Shown here: positions 8,487 to 17,469 of the stretch, one piece after another
Layout: each line of letters starts with the position of its first letter
How positions within the stretch are numbered: the stretch's first letter is position 1
DNA from: Alphaproteobacteria bacterium
GTDB taxonomy: Bacteria > Pseudomonadota > Alphaproteobacteria > Rhizobiales > Beijerinckiaceae
Assembly: GCA_021325385.1 (NCBI GenBank)
Contig: JAJPHH010000029.1
Span: forward strand, 26,655-90,654
Reading direction: 5' to 3'
Length of the DNA stretch: 64,000 nucleotides
The notes under the pieces: model-generated
The model's database searches: none
Seen by the model: the letters and a program-made list of their open reading frames with translations, nothing else
Told to the model about the DNA's origin: nothing
Made by a program: the position numbers and the translations under genes

Positions 8487-10091
8487 TCAATGCCCGCCGC
8501 CCGGCCCGCCGGCCATTTGCGGCCGCCGCATGATCGGGGCGAGGACGACGAGAGCGACAAAGATGACCGTCAGCGCGAGGAAGACATCGCCGAGCGCCAT
8601 CACTTCGGCCTGCCTGCGAGCCATCAGCGTCATCTCTTTGGTCGCGGCGAGCGCCGCGTCGGAGCCGCGCGAAGCGAAAGCGGCGGTCATCTTGGCGAGC
8701 GTCTCGTCGGCGGCCTTGTGGCCCCACGACACGGCCTCGTGCAGGCGCTCGATATGCAGGTCCATGCGCTTGTCGAGGAGCGTGTTGATTCCGGCCAATC
8801 CGAAAGCGCCGCCGAGATTGCGGGTCAAGTTGAAGAGGCCTGAAGCGTTCTTCATCTTCTGCGGCGGCATCGTGCCAAGCGCGAGATTGTTGATCGGCAC
8901 CATGCACAGCATCAGCGAGAAGCCGCGGAAAATCTGCGGCACGAGCAGCTCCCAGAAATCCCAATCCACGGTGATGTAAGAGGCCTGCCAGGTGCCGATG
9001 GCGAAGCCGACGAAGCCGATCGCGATCATCAGGCGCGGATCGACCTTGGTCATCAGCCGGCCGGATATCGGCGCGCAGATGAACATGCAGGCGCCGGTGA
9101 CGAACATCGTCTGGCCGATCATCAGAGGCGTATAGCCGCGCACCGACGCAAGGTACACCGGATAGATATAGGTCAACCCGTAGAGGCCGATTCCCAGCAC
9201 GAAGGACAGCATCGAGCCGGTCCAGAAATTGCGATCGCGGAAGGCGGAAAGATCGACGATCGGCTGGCGAGCGGTGAACGCTCGCCAGAAAAAGACGATG
9301 CCGCCGATTGCAGAGATGACGATCGCGTTGGCGACCGGTTGATATTCGAGCCAATCCTTCGATGGTCCTTCTTCGAGCGCATATTCGAGCGCGCCGAGAA
9401 AGGCGGCCATTGAAATCAGGCCGGTCCAATCGAAATTCTCCAGCAACGAATAGTCGGGTTCGTCGAAATCGATCAGGAACCAGGCGGCGATCGAGACGAT
9501 GATTCCAGGCGGGATGTTCACCAGGAACAGCCAGTGCCAGGAGTACCAATCGGTCAACAGGCCGCCGACCGTCGGCCCGATCGTCGGCGCGAGCGTCGCG
9601 ACCAGGCCGATGATCGGCGCAACCAGAGGCATCTTGCTGCGTGGGAAGATCGTATAGGCGGAAGCGAAAACCGTCGGGATCATGCCGCCGCCGATGAAGC
9701 CCTGCAGCGCGCGCCAGACGATCATCTCGTCGATCGAGCTCGCCCGCGAGCAGAAGAAGCTCATCAAGGTGAAACCGGCCGAGGAGATGAAGAAAATCAC
9801 CCGCGTCGACAGCACCCGCGACAGGAAGCCCGACAGCGGGATCATGATGACTTCTGCGATGAGATAGCTCGTCTGAACCCAGGTGATTTCGTCTTGCGAC
9901 GCCGATAGGCCCGCCTGGATCTCCGATAGCGAGGCTGAGACGATCTGGATGTCCAGGATCGCCATGAACATCCCGAAGACCATGAAGATGAAGGCCGCCA
10001 GCTTTCGGCGATCGAGGCGTTCGGCGGCGGCTTGGGCTCGCGGCGGCGCGGCGGCGCGCGGCGCGGATGCGGTGACGGACGTGCTGCTCAT
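8487..10091 (-). CDS. DHA2-family MFS drug efflux transporter (EmrB-like)
   Basis: A 534-residue major facilitator with about 14 membrane segments, the inner-membrane antiporter half of a tripartite drug efflux pump. Seen: a first helix starting LAAFIFMVFGMFMAILDIQI, the DHA2-type segment LSASQDEITWVQTSYLIAE, and the large final periplasmic loop before the last helix. The C-terminus is short and Gly-rich. It follows an HlyD-family gene by 31 bases, the usual EmrAB order. AGGAGGG lies upstream of the ATG. The substrate is unknown; regulation by the divergent TetR gene is likely. Confidence 0.92.
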   Translation of the reverse strand: MSSTSVTASAPRAAAPPRAQAAAERLDRRKLAAFIFMVFGMFMAILDIQIVSASLSEIQAGLSASQDEITWVQTSYLIAEVIMIPLSGFLSRVLSTRVIFFISSAGFTLMSFFCSRASSIDEMIVWRALQGFIGGGMIPTVFASAYTIFPRSKMPLVAPIIGLVATLAPTIGPTVGGLLTDWYSWHWLFLVNIPPGIIVSIAAWFLIDFDEPDYSLLENFDWTGLISMAAFLGALEYALEEGPSKDWLEYQPVANAIVISAIGGIVFFWRAFTARQPIVDLSAFRDRNFWTGSMLSFVLGIGLYGLTYIYPVYLASVRGYTPLMIGQTMFVTGACMFICAPISGRLMTKVDPRLMIAIGFVGFAIGTWQASYITVDWDFWELLVPQIFRGFSLMLCMVPINNLALGTMPPQKMKNASGLFNLTRNLGGAFGLAGINTLLDKRMDLHIERLHEAVSWGHKAADETLAKMTAAFASRGSDAALAATKEMTLMARRQAEVMALGDVFLALTVIFVALVVLAPIMRRPQMAGGPGGGH

Positions 10092-10122
10092 GGCCGACCC
10101 TCCTACGCCTTGGCCGGGCTCG

Positions 10123-11439
10123 TCAGTCGTGGTTGACTTTGGGTTGCGAGGCCTGCGCGCCGAAGCCGAGCAGGGTCAGCAAGGTCGGCCGCGGCTCGCT
10201 TTCGTCTCGCGTATGAACCGAGGCGACGACGGACAGGCCCGGCCGCAACTGGCCGCTCTTGAGCGCCTCGGGGTCGAGCGCGATGCGAACCGGCACGCGC
10301 TGCACGATCTTGGTGAAATTGCCGGTGGCGTTGTCGGGCGGCAACAGCGAGAATTGCGAGCCGGACGCGGGCGCGAGCGAGACGACCGAGCCTTGGACGA
10401 TGCGGCCGTCCAAGGAATCGACGGCGACGTCAACCTTCTGGCCGGGCTTGATCGAGCCGAGTTGCGTCTCCTTGAAGTTGGCGTCGACATAGGCGCTGGC
10501 GAGCGGAACCAGCGCGAGCAGGCGCGTCCCTGGCTGAACATATTCGCCGAGTTCGGCGGCGCGGTTGCCGACGACGCCGTCGAACGGCGCCGTGATCGTG
10601 GTGAAGCTCAAATCGCGCTCGGCCTTGGCCAACGCCGTCTCCAACTCGCCGCGCGCGCGCTCGGCCTCGACCTTCTGAGCCGACAGCACGTCCAGATTGG
10701 CCTTGGCGCCGGCGACCGCAGCCTCCGCGCTGGCGACGGCGGCCACAGCCGCGGCCTTTGTCGCGACCGTGCGGTCGCGGTCGGCGCGCGCCTGCTCGAG
10801 GCGCTGCTGCGAGCCGAAATTCTCCTGAGCGAGCTTCTGCGACCGCTCATATTCCAGCGCGGCGCGCTGGACGTCCGCCTCGGCCGCCTCGACCTGCGCC
10901 CGCGCGGTCGCAGCCTGGCTTTCGGCCTGGGCGACGACCGCGCGCTGGGCGTCGATCTGCCGGCCGATCCGGGCGATCGTCGCGTCCTGCGTATCGATCT
11001 TGTCCTTCGCCGATTGAACCGCCAGCCGATAATCGCCGTCGTCGATCTTCACCAGCAGGTCGCCGGCATGGACCACGGCGTTGTCCGCCACCGCGACTGT
11101 CGCGATATGGCCGGCGACCTTCGCGGCGATGATCGCCGTATCGGCGCCGATATAGGCGTCGTCCGTCGAAACGATGAACCGGCCCTCGACGAACCAATTA
11201 TAAGCGGCCTCGCCGCCATAGCCGAGACCGGCGAGCAGAACGATTGGCAGAATAAAGCGCCTGATCGACCGGCGCGGCTGAGCGGCCGGAGCTGGGGCAG
11301 GCGCGCCGGCGCCCCGCGCCGGGGCGCCGTGTTGGCCTGTGGGCGCCAAAGATCCGCCGGAGACGACCATTGGCGCATTGGGTCGAGCCTCAGCCGCGGC
11401 GGCTGGAGCGGAAGACGGGGCGTCCTGGGTCTCAGACAT
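10123..11439 (-). CDS. HlyD-family periplasmic adaptor (EmrA-like)
   Basis: The membrane-fusion protein that links the MFS pump to an outer-membrane channel. Seen: a Pro/Ala-rich cytoplasmic start, one membrane anchor (about residues 60-80), a lipoyl half-motif before and after a long alpha-helical hairpin (about 130-240, Ala/Glu/Arg-rich), then the TTITAPFDGVVGNRAAELGEYV beta-barrel region containing the family signature. The ATG at 11439 is preferred to the GTG at 11451 because GGGGAA sits at the right distance from it. No outer-membrane factor gene is nearby, so a TolC-like protein encoded elsewhere is presumably used. Confidence 0.9.
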   Translation of the reverse strand: MSETQDAPSSAPAAAAEARPNAPMVVSGGSLAPTGQHGAPARGAGAPAPAPAAQPRRSIRRFILPIVLLAGLGYGGEAAYNWFVEGRFIVSTDDAYIGADTAIIAAKVAGHIATVAVADNAVVHAGDLLVKIDDGDYRLAVQSAKDKIDTQDATIARIGRQIDAQRAVVAQAESQAATARAQVEAAEADVQRAALEYERSQKLAQENFGSQQRLEQARADRDRTVATKAAAVAAVASAEAAVAGAKANLDVLSAQKVEAERARGELETALAKAERDLSFTTITAPFDGVVGNRAAELGEYVQPGTRLLALVPLASAYVDANFKETQLGSIKPGQKVDVAVDSLDGRIVQGSVVSLAPASGSQFSLLPPDNATGNFTKIVQRVPVRIALDPEALKSGQLRPGLSVVASVHTRDESEPRPTLLTLLGFGAQASQPKVNHD

Positions 11440-11476
11440 AAAATTCCCCACGCAATGAAACCAGAAGCACGGTCGA

Positions 11477-11554
11477 ACCGAACCGTTCGGTCAATTGGCG
11501 CTTGACTTAGACCGCTTCGGCGATTAATTCAAGACCGAACTGAACGGTTCGGTC
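11477..11554. promoter_or_regulatory. Divergent promoter region with two TetR-type operators
   Basis: Site 1 (11477-11491) is ACCGAAC-C-GTTCGGT, a palindrome with 7-base arms and one central base. Site 2 (11533-11554) has arms GACCGAAC and GTTCGGTC separated by 6 bases, and contains the same ACCGAACCGTTC core on the minus strand. They flank a 41-base AT-richer stretch with a -35-like TTGACT (11502-11507) facing tetR. This is the arrangement expected when a TetR repressor controls both its own gene and a divergent efflux operon. Binding is inferred. Confidence 0.7.
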
Positions 11555-11648
11555 AGAATCTCGTTCCATCGAAGTGAATTTCACGCCAATGGCCATCGGC
11601 GGTTTCAGTAAACTGTGGGGCCCGACGCGAGAAGTGAAAAACGCCACA

Positions 11649-12359
11649 ATGCACGCGCAGGCATTGGCGGAGGCCGCGCCTTCGCCGGATCAGGAAACGA
11701 CGGAAGGCGGCGCCAAGCGGCGCCAGATCATGGAGGGCGCCTGGGCCGTCTTTTTGGCGGCCGGTTTCGACGGCGCCAGCATGAACGACGTCGCCCGCGT
11801 CGCCGGCGTCTCTAAGGGCACGCTCTATGTCTATTTCGACTCCAAGGAAAAGCTGTTCGAGGCGCTGATCCGCGAGGAACGCAGCCGACAGGCCGAACGC
11901 CTCGCCGTGCCGTTTGCGCCGGAGGAAGGCGAGCCGCGCGTTGTCCTGCGCGAGTTCGGCCGCCGACTCATCGAGATGATGGCGAGGCCCGAGCATCTTG
12001 CCCATGTCCGCACCGTGATCGCGGCCGCCGCCAAGTTTCCGGAGCTCGGCCGGGCCTTTTTCGAAGCCGGACCGGCTTATGGCGCCCGTCGCCTGGCCGG
12101 CTATTTCCAACGCAAGACCGAACAGGGCGCGCTCGCAATCGAGAATCCGGAGCGCGCCGCCTGGCAGTTCCTTGAACTGATCCAGGGCGGAAAGTTCAAG
12201 GCGCTCATGTTCCGGATCATGGACGAGATTACGCGGGAAGAGATCGCCGAGACGGTGGAGGCCGGCGTCGACGTTTTCTTGAAGGCTTATGGCGCGAAAG
12301 ACGCAGGCGACCGAAGGATAGCCGACCAGGGCGCGACGCCGGCGTCGCCATCGCTCTGA
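11649..12359 (+). CDS. TetR/AcrR-family transcriptional regulator
   Basis: The N-terminal helix-turn-helix is clear: RRQIMEGAWAVFLAAGFDGA followed by ASMNDVARVAGVSKGTLYVYF, a textbook TetR DNA-binding domain. The remaining 150 residues form the ligand/dimer domain (TetR_C-like). It is divergent from emrA/emrB-like efflux genes and should repress them until an inducing compound binds. The start is uncertain: ATG 11649 gives a normal-length lead before the HTH; ATG 11589 and GTG 11574 are also in frame. The C-terminal tail (AKDAGDRRIADQ and after) looks unstructured. Confidence 0.9.
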   Translation: MHAQALAEAAPSPDQETTEGGAKRRQIMEGAWAVFLAAGFDGASMNDVARVAGVSKGTLYVYFDSKEKLFEALIREERSRQAERLAVPFAPEEGEPRVVLREFGRRLIEMMARPEHLAHVRTVIAAAAKFPELGRAFFEAGPAYGARRLAGYFQRKTEQGALAIENPERAAWQFLELIQGGKFKALMFRIMDEITREEIAETVEAGVDVFLKAYGAKDAGDRRIADQGATPASPSL

Positions 12360-12447
12360 TTGTCGCGGCGGCGGACCAGCGGCGGTTGTCCCGCAAGCTT
12401 TGCCCTATGATAGCGCCGCCTGAACCCCGAGTGGCTGCGAGGCCTGA

Positions 12448-13197
12448 ATGCCCCTTTTCGAAATCTGCGTCGACAGCGTCGCCGGCATGCGCGCGGCGAT
12501 CGAGGCCGGCGCGGCGCGGGTCGAGCTTTGCGCGGCCTTGCTGGAAGGCGGCATCACGCCGTCGATCGGCATGGTCGGGCAGGCGGTCGCCGCCGCAAGC
12601 GGGCGGATCAAGGTTCATGTCATCATCCGCCCTCGGGGCGGCGATTTTCTCTACGACCGCGACGAATTCGCCACGATGCGCCGCGACCTCGCCGCGGCGA
12701 AAGAGGCCGGCGCGGACGGCGTCGTTATCGGCCTGCTCGACGCCGACGGCAGGGTGGATGAAGAGCGCAGCGGCGAATTGATTGCCGCGGCGCGGCCGCT
12801 CTCGGTGACCTTTCATCGCGCTTTCGACGTCGCTCGCGACCCCGATCTCAGCCTCGACGCCGTGATCCGCCTCGGCGTCGATCGCCTGCTGACTTCGGGC
12901 CAAGCGCCGAGCGTGCTCGAAGGGGCGCCCGTCATCCGCCGCCTGATCGACCGCGCCGCCGGCCGGCTCATGGTCATGCCTGGCGGCGACATCACCGCGC
13001 GCAACGCAGCTCGCATCGCGGCTGAGACCGGGGCGAGCGAGTTTCATTTCGCCGCCTTCGCGCCGGCGGCGAGCGCGATGCGCTGGCGCAATGAGACGAT
13101 TTTCATGGGCGGCGCTCTGCGCCCGCCCGAATATGATCGCGCCGCCACGACCGCCAGCGCGGTTCGAGCCGTGATGACGGCGTTCGCCGCGTCGTAA
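12448..13197 (+). CDS. cutC: CutC-family protein
   Basis: A 249-residue TIM-barrel protein of the CutC family. Conserved segments seen: FEICVDSVAGMRAAIEAGA, RVELCAALLEGGITPSIGM, VIIRPRGGDFLYD, VTFHRAFDVARDP and MPGGDITARNA. In E. coli CutC was first linked to copper tolerance, though that role has been questioned; the biochemical activity remains unsettled. No copper gene is adjacent. GAGG lies 7 bases before the ATG. Confidence 0.93.
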   Translation: MPLFEICVDSVAGMRAAIEAGAARVELCAALLEGGITPSIGMVGQAVAAASGRIKVHVIIRPRGGDFLYDRDEFATMRRDLAAAKEAGADGVVIGLLDADGRVDEERSGELIAAARPLSVTFHRAFDVARDPDLSLDAVIRLGVDRLLTSGQAPSVLEGAPVIRRLIDRAAGRLMVMPGGDITARNAARIAAETGASEFHFAAFAPAASAMRWRNETIFMGGALRPPEYDRAATTASAVRAVMTAFAAS

Positions 13198-13354
13198 CGC
13201 CCGATCCTTTACCGCGCCATCTCGACGCTTGGCGACAATCGCGCGCCGTTTGCGACGTCTCTTGCCGGGCGGCGCACGAAGTCCCATATAGGCTGCGTGC
13301 GGTCGCGGCGCCGTCGCTCTGACCGTGGCTTCCATTTTAAGCTCCCCATCTCTG

Positions 13355-13825
13355 ATGAGCCTTTCCATCAAATCAGCGGGCGCGCGCCGCGCCGATATTG
13401 TCGCCGCGCGAAAAGCCGAAACGGGAATCGACGAGGCGATGATCGATCGACTCGTGCGCGCTTTCTACGCCCGTGTCCGCGAGGACGGCCTGCTCGGCCC
13501 AGTCTTCGCCGCGCGGATCAGGGATTGGGAGCCGCATCTTCGGCAGATGGGCGCGTTCTGGTCGTCGGTGGCGTTGATGAGCGGCGCCTATCACGGCCAG
13601 CCGATGCAGAAGCATTTGCCTTTGCCGATTGACGCCGCGCATTTCGATCGCTGGCTCGAACTCTTCGCCCAAACAGCCCGTGAGCTTTGCCCCCCGAAAG
13701 CGGCCGAATGCTTCATCGAGCGCGCCCAGAAGATCGCCGAGAGCTTGGAGCTCGGTCTCGCCGGCGCGCATGGCGTCCTGCTCGCCAAGGGCGAGAGGTT
13801 CCGGCGCGACAGGCGGGATCGCTAA
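13355..13825 (+). CDS. Group III truncated hemoglobin
   Basis: A heme protein of the 2-on-2 globin fold. Seen: MIDRLVRAFYARVREDGLLGPVF (helix B/C region), WSSVALMSGAYHGQPMQKHLPL, whose KHLPL segment contains the family's proximal heme-ligand His, and HFDRWLELF, typical of group III. Group III proteins are linked to NO or reactive nitrogen handling at low oxygen, but the role differs between species. ATG 13355 is preferred to a GTG ten codons upstream. About 15 basic residues at the C-terminus are probably disordered. Confidence 0.88.
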   Translation: MSLSIKSAGARRADIVAARKAETGIDEAMIDRLVRAFYARVREDGLLGPVFAARIRDWEPHLRQMGAFWSSVALMSGAYHGQPMQKHLPLPIDAAHFDRWLELFAQTARELCPPKAAECFIERAQKIAESLELGLAGAHGVLLAKGERFRRDRRDR

Positions 13826-13952
13826 CGCTCCGCGGCTCACCCCATGAGTTGGTTCGTCCGGTTGTTCCCGTAAGGCTGGCGCTGGCCTGCGAGGAAACAT
13901 TCGCGCATGCGGCGCGTTCGGTCGCCTTGGGGGGCGTTCAGAGGAGCGACCC

Positions 13953-14138
13953 ATGGCCCAGACTTCGAGATCTGCGTCGAAGGACGTGCGCAGCGCCATG
14001 CGCCGGCGCAAGAAAGGAACGCTCAAGAGCGGCCGCAGCGGCAAGACGGTGAAGAGCCGCAAGCAGGCGATCGCCATCGGATTGTCGGAGGCGCGTAGGA
14101 AGGGAAAGAAGGTCGCGCCGAAGAAGAAGGCGTCGTGA
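13953..14138 (+). CDS. Small basic DUF6496 protein
   Basis: A 61-residue protein in which about one residue in three is Lys or Arg. The segment GTLKSGRSGKTVKSRKQAIA followed by IGLSEARRKGKK is the conserved core of the DUF6496 family found in many alphaproteobacteria. The family function is unknown; the composition recalls small DNA- or RNA-binding proteins. GGAGCG lies a few bases before the ATG. It stands alone between the hemoglobin gene and a convergent gene. Confidence 0.8.
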   Translation: MAQTSRSASKDVRSAMRRRKKGTLKSGRSGKTVKSRKQAIAIGLSEARRKGKKVAPKKKAS

Positions 14139-14162
14139 GAAGAAGCTCGCCGGCGCGTGCGG

Positions 14163-15446
14163 CTATCTGAGATCGTTCGCAGAGACGGCCAGCAGCGGGT
14201 ACTTATCCGCCTCGGCGATCAGATCGGTCGAGGCGACCTTGTCCCAGGCCAAGCCCACGATCGCGCCGCGTCGCGCCCCGACGATACGGTTGTCCCTGAT
14301 CGTCGCGCCGCCGGCGCCCGGCGCGACCGAGACCGCGATTCCGAAGCCGCAATCGTTGATCATGTTGCCGGTCGCGATCACGTCCCTCAGGCCGACGCCA
14401 TAGCCGAGCGTCAGGCCGGCGAAGCGGGCGTTGTCGACGGCGTTGCCGCTGACCACTGTGTCCGCTTCGGCATGGACGCCGACGCCGTAATTCTCGCCGC
14501 CCTGCGGCGGCGGTTTGATCAGATTGCGCAGCACGTTGCCGGACACGGTCGCCAGCCTTCCGCCGTGATCGAAATTGGTGACAGAGATTCCGGCCGAGGC
14601 GCCGTCGACGAGATTGGCCGAGACGACGGCGCCCTGATAGGCGAATTCGACATAGAGCGCCGTCTCGCCGATATCGTAGCAATTGTTGTCCGCGATGATC
14701 GCGTCAGCCGAGGAATTGAAGCGGATCGCCGAGAAGGCGGCTTGCCGAATGACGTTGCCCGTGCACGCGACGCCGCCGGCGTGGAACACGCTGATCGCGT
14801 TGCCATAGGGCCCGTCCCCGCCAGGATCGGCGCGGATGCGCTCCAGCCTGTTTGCTCTGATGATCGCGCCGTCGTACCCCTGCTCGGAGCGCCAGATTTG
14901 CAGGCCATTGGCGCCGCAATCCGCCACGCTGTTGTCGACGATCGTCAAGCCCGTCGCGTCGAGGCTATGCAGCGCGGATTGCGCGAGACTGCGAAAGGAC
15001 GAGCGCTCGATCCGGCCGCCGCAGCGCTCGAGCTTGAGACCATAGCCCGCGCCATGCTCGATCGCGCAATCGGCCAAGCTGAGATCGGCGACGTCGCGCG
15101 CTTCGATCAGGCCGGCGTCGCCGCCGCCGGTCTCGGCGCCGCTGAACGAGACGTTTTCGACCGCGACGCGCTGAGCCCGCCCGATCGACAGGATGGGCCC
15201 GGGCGCCAAGCCGATGAGCCGGCTGCCGCGCCCTGCGCCGACGAGACGGACATCGCCGGATATTTTGAGGCGCGAGACGTAGTTTGAGCGAGCCGGGATC
15301 TCGACAACCCCGCCGCTACGCTGCGCCTGATCGATGGCCCGCTGAAGGAACGGCGCGGCGTCGCCCGTTTCGGCCAAGGCGTGAGGGCCGCGGGCGATGG
15401 CAGGCGCCGCCAATATGGCGGCAAGGAGGCGTCGTCGATGGATCAT
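14163..15446 (-). CDS. TIGR03808-type Tat-exported right-handed beta-helix protein
   Basis: The product (427 residues) starts with a twin-arginine signal (HRRRLLAAILAAPAIA, then AHALA-like cleavage region GPHALAETG). The rest is a regular series of about 22-residue repeats rich in Gly, Asn, Ile and Val (for example VSGNVLRNLIKP, IIADNNCYDIGETALYV, IRDNRIVGARRGAIVGL), the pattern of a parallel beta-helix (PbH1 repeats, as in pectate lyases). This matches the TIGR03808 family of exported repeat proteins in Hyphomicrobiales, which has no known activity. A carbohydrate-directed role is a guess from the fold. Confidence 0.85.
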   Translation of the reverse strand: MIHRRRLLAAILAAPAIARGPHALAETGDAAPFLQRAIDQAQRSGGVVEIPARSNYVSRLKISGDVRLVGAGRGSRLIGLAPGPILSIGRAQRVAVENVSFSGAETGGGDAGLIEARDVADLSLADCAIEHGAGYGLKLERCGGRIERSSFRSLAQSALHSLDATGLTIVDNSVADCGANGLQIWRSEQGYDGAIIRANRLERIRADPGGDGPYGNAISVFHAGGVACTGNVIRQAAFSAIRFNSSADAIIADNNCYDIGETALYVEFAYQGAVVSANLVDGASAGISVTNFDHGGRLATVSGNVLRNLIKPPPQGGENYGVGVHAEADTVVSGNAVDNARFAGLTLGYGVGLRDVIATGNMINDCGFGIAVSVAPGAGGATIRDNRIVGARRGAIVGLAWDKVASTDLIAEADKYPLLAVSANDLR

Positions 15447-15655
15447 GCGCCTTGCGTCAGATCGTCAAGATGCGTTTGAGCTTAGTCGCAGCGCCTGGTT
15501 TAGGAAATTGCAATCAAGACCCGTCGTGGCGGCGTTTGCTCCGCAAGCGGCTGGCGCCGCCTCGGCCGGAGCGGTCCGCCGACGCCATGCGAAACCCGCG
15601 ATTTCCGGCGTCAGCGTCGCGCGACGTTTCGGTCTTCCTCGAAACCGCTTCCGGC

Positions 15656-15970
15656 TCACTTGGCCGGGGCCGGTCCGGAAGCGATCTCGCCGGTCTGCGA
15701 TTCGATGCAGGTCTGCAATTCTGCGTAAGACGATTCAGGCGCGATCCTCACCACCTGCGCGCATTCGTTTCGCACCTTGGCGGGATACCGCGTCCATTTC
15801 TGCTGCAGCGTGGCCAGGGCCGTATGCTCGGAACTGACGCAGGACTTGTATTCGTCCGCGCCGGCGCCGAGCGCCGCCGGGCCGAGACGTCCGCCGCGGC
15901 AAACCCGCTCGATATCGAGATGAGGGAGGGCGCTTCCGGCCGCCGCGATCAACAGCACAATTTGCAGCAT
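15656..15970 (-). CDS. Small exported four-cysteine protein, unknown function
   Basis: A 104-residue protein with a hydrophobic N-terminus (MLQIVLLIAAAGSALP) read as a signal peptide, and four cysteines (C24, C44, C70, C88) suited to two disulfides in the periplasm. A conserved-looking core runs from IERVCRGG to ELQTCIESQ. Similar small proteins are common in Bradyrhizobium-like genomes, which supports a real gene; no function is known. GGAGGAGG before the ATG is one of the strongest ribosome-binding sites in the window. Confidence 0.72.
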   Translation of the reverse strand: MLQIVLLIAAAGSALPHLDIERVCRGGRLGPAALGAGADEYKSCVSSEHTALATLQQKWTRYPAKVRNECAQVVRIAPESSYAELQTCIESQTGEIASGPAPAK

Positions 15971-16165
15971 AACCTCCTCCGTGAGCCGCCGACTCTATCC
16001 TGCCGAGGCGGCGCAGTTCCGCCGAATTTCGACACGTTCCTGTGAGCGGCGGCAAGGCCCGGGGAGGGCGGGCCGGCCGCCAAGGCGGAACAGGCGACAA
16101 GCTTGCAAAACAGGCGCGCGCCCAGTTCAATCCCGCCTGTCGAACCGCGTCGCGGGAGGCGGGTG

Positions 16166-17299
16166 GTGCAGAGCCCAGACGCAATCGTCATCGGCGCCGG
16201 CCCTGCGGGCCTCGCCTCGGCGCAGCAACTCAATGCTTTAGGATTGAGCGCGCTGATCCTCGACAAGGCCGACGCGGTCGGAGCGGCCTGGCGGCGCCAT
16301 TACGATCGGCTGCATCTGCACACGCCGCGCGCGCTCTCCGGCCTGCCCGGCCTGCCGATACCCGCAGCTTGCGGCCGTTATCCGTCGGCCGCGCAATTCG
16401 TCAATTATCTCGAGGGCTACGCGCGGAGGTTCGAGCTCAAGCCGACATTTAACGCGAAGGTCGAAGCCGTCCGCCGCGACGCAGACGCGTGGCGCGTCGA
16501 GGCGGACGAACATTCAACGCGCGCGCCGATCGTGATCGTCGCGACCGGTTGGGCCGATTTTCCGCACTTGCCGCGCTGGCCTGGCATGGCGGGCTTTCAG
16601 GGCCTGGTCCTCCATTCAAGCGAGTACCGCAACGCGGCGCCGTTCAGAGGCCAGCGCGTCCTGGTTGTCGGCTTCGGCAATTCCGGCGCCGAGATCGCGC
16701 TCGACCTCTGCGAGGCCGGGGTCGACGTCGCTTTGAGCGTACGCTCGCCGGTCTGCGTGCTGCCGCGTGAGCTTTTCGGCGTGCCGATCACCGTTTTCGC
16801 GATCGCGCAAGGCCTCTTGCCTGTTCGCCTCACCGATACGCTCAATGCGCCGATCCTGCGCCTCGCCGTCGGGTCGCTGGAACAGTACGGCCTCAAACGC
16901 TCGCTCAAAGGGCCGCGCGAACTCATCGTCCGGGAAGGCCGCGTGCCGGTAATCGACATCGGCGCCGTCGCCAAGATCCGCCGCGGCGAGATCAAGGTCC
17001 GCGGCGCGATCGCGCAGTTTGCGTCGCGGGGCGTCGTCTTCGCGACGGGCGCCAGCGAGGCGTTCGACGCCGTCATCCTCGCCACCGGCTTCAAACCGGA
17101 TCTGCGCGCGCTGTTGCCCGACGCGCGCGGGGCGCTCGACGGCGAAGGTCGCCCTCTCGTCAGCGACCGCGCGAGCGCCGAGCCCGGCCTCTATTTCGTC
17201 GGCGCCAAGGCCTCGCCGGCCGGTCAATTGCGCGAAATCCGGCTCGGCGCCGCGCGGGTGGCGCAGGCGGCGCGACGGTATTTGCAGGAGACGCGATGA
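16166..17299 (+). CDS. Flavin-containing monooxygenase-like oxidoreductase
   Basis: A 377-residue two-dinucleotide-binding-domain flavoprotein. Seen: the FAD loop VIGAGPAGLASAQQ near the N-terminus, the NAD(P) loop VVGFGNSGAEIAL (about 170-182) and the ATGFKPD motif near the C-terminus typical of FMO/YUCCA/CzcO-like enzymes. These add an oxygen atom to N, S or carbonyl groups using NADPH; the substrate here is unknown. The GTG at 16166 is chosen because GGGAGG lies 6 bases upstream and the protein then opens directly into the FAD strand; ORF extension to 16103 adds nothing recognisable. Confidence 0.88.
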   Translation: MQSPDAIVIGAGPAGLASAQQLNALGLSALILDKADAVGAAWRRHYDRLHLHTPRALSGLPGLPIPAACGRYPSAAQFVNYLEGYARRFELKPTFNAKVEAVRRDADAWRVEADEHSTRAPIVIVATGWADFPHLPRWPGMAGFQGLVLHSSEYRNAAPFRGQRVLVVGFGNSGAEIALDLCEAGVDVALSVRSPVCVLPRELFGVPITVFAIAQGLLPVRLTDTLNAPILRLAVGSLEQYGLKRSLKGPRELIVREGRVPVIDIGAVAKIRRGEIKVRGAIAQFASRGVVFATGASEAFDAVILATGFKPDLRALLPDARGALDGEGRPLVSDRASAEPGLYFVGAKASPAGQLREIRLGAARVAQAARRYLQETR

Positions 17300-17469
17300 C
17301 CGTGTCGCCAGCGCGAGACCAGATCCAACCTACGGATACGACCGGCCCGGACGTTGCTAGAGCGTGACGAATCTAGCTTCGATAGTCTAAATGAGCGAAA
17401 TTATTGGCGCATTCTTCTCGGGTGAAGGCTCCGAGAGCCTCGCCGATCGCGGCGCCGGCGATCGATGTC

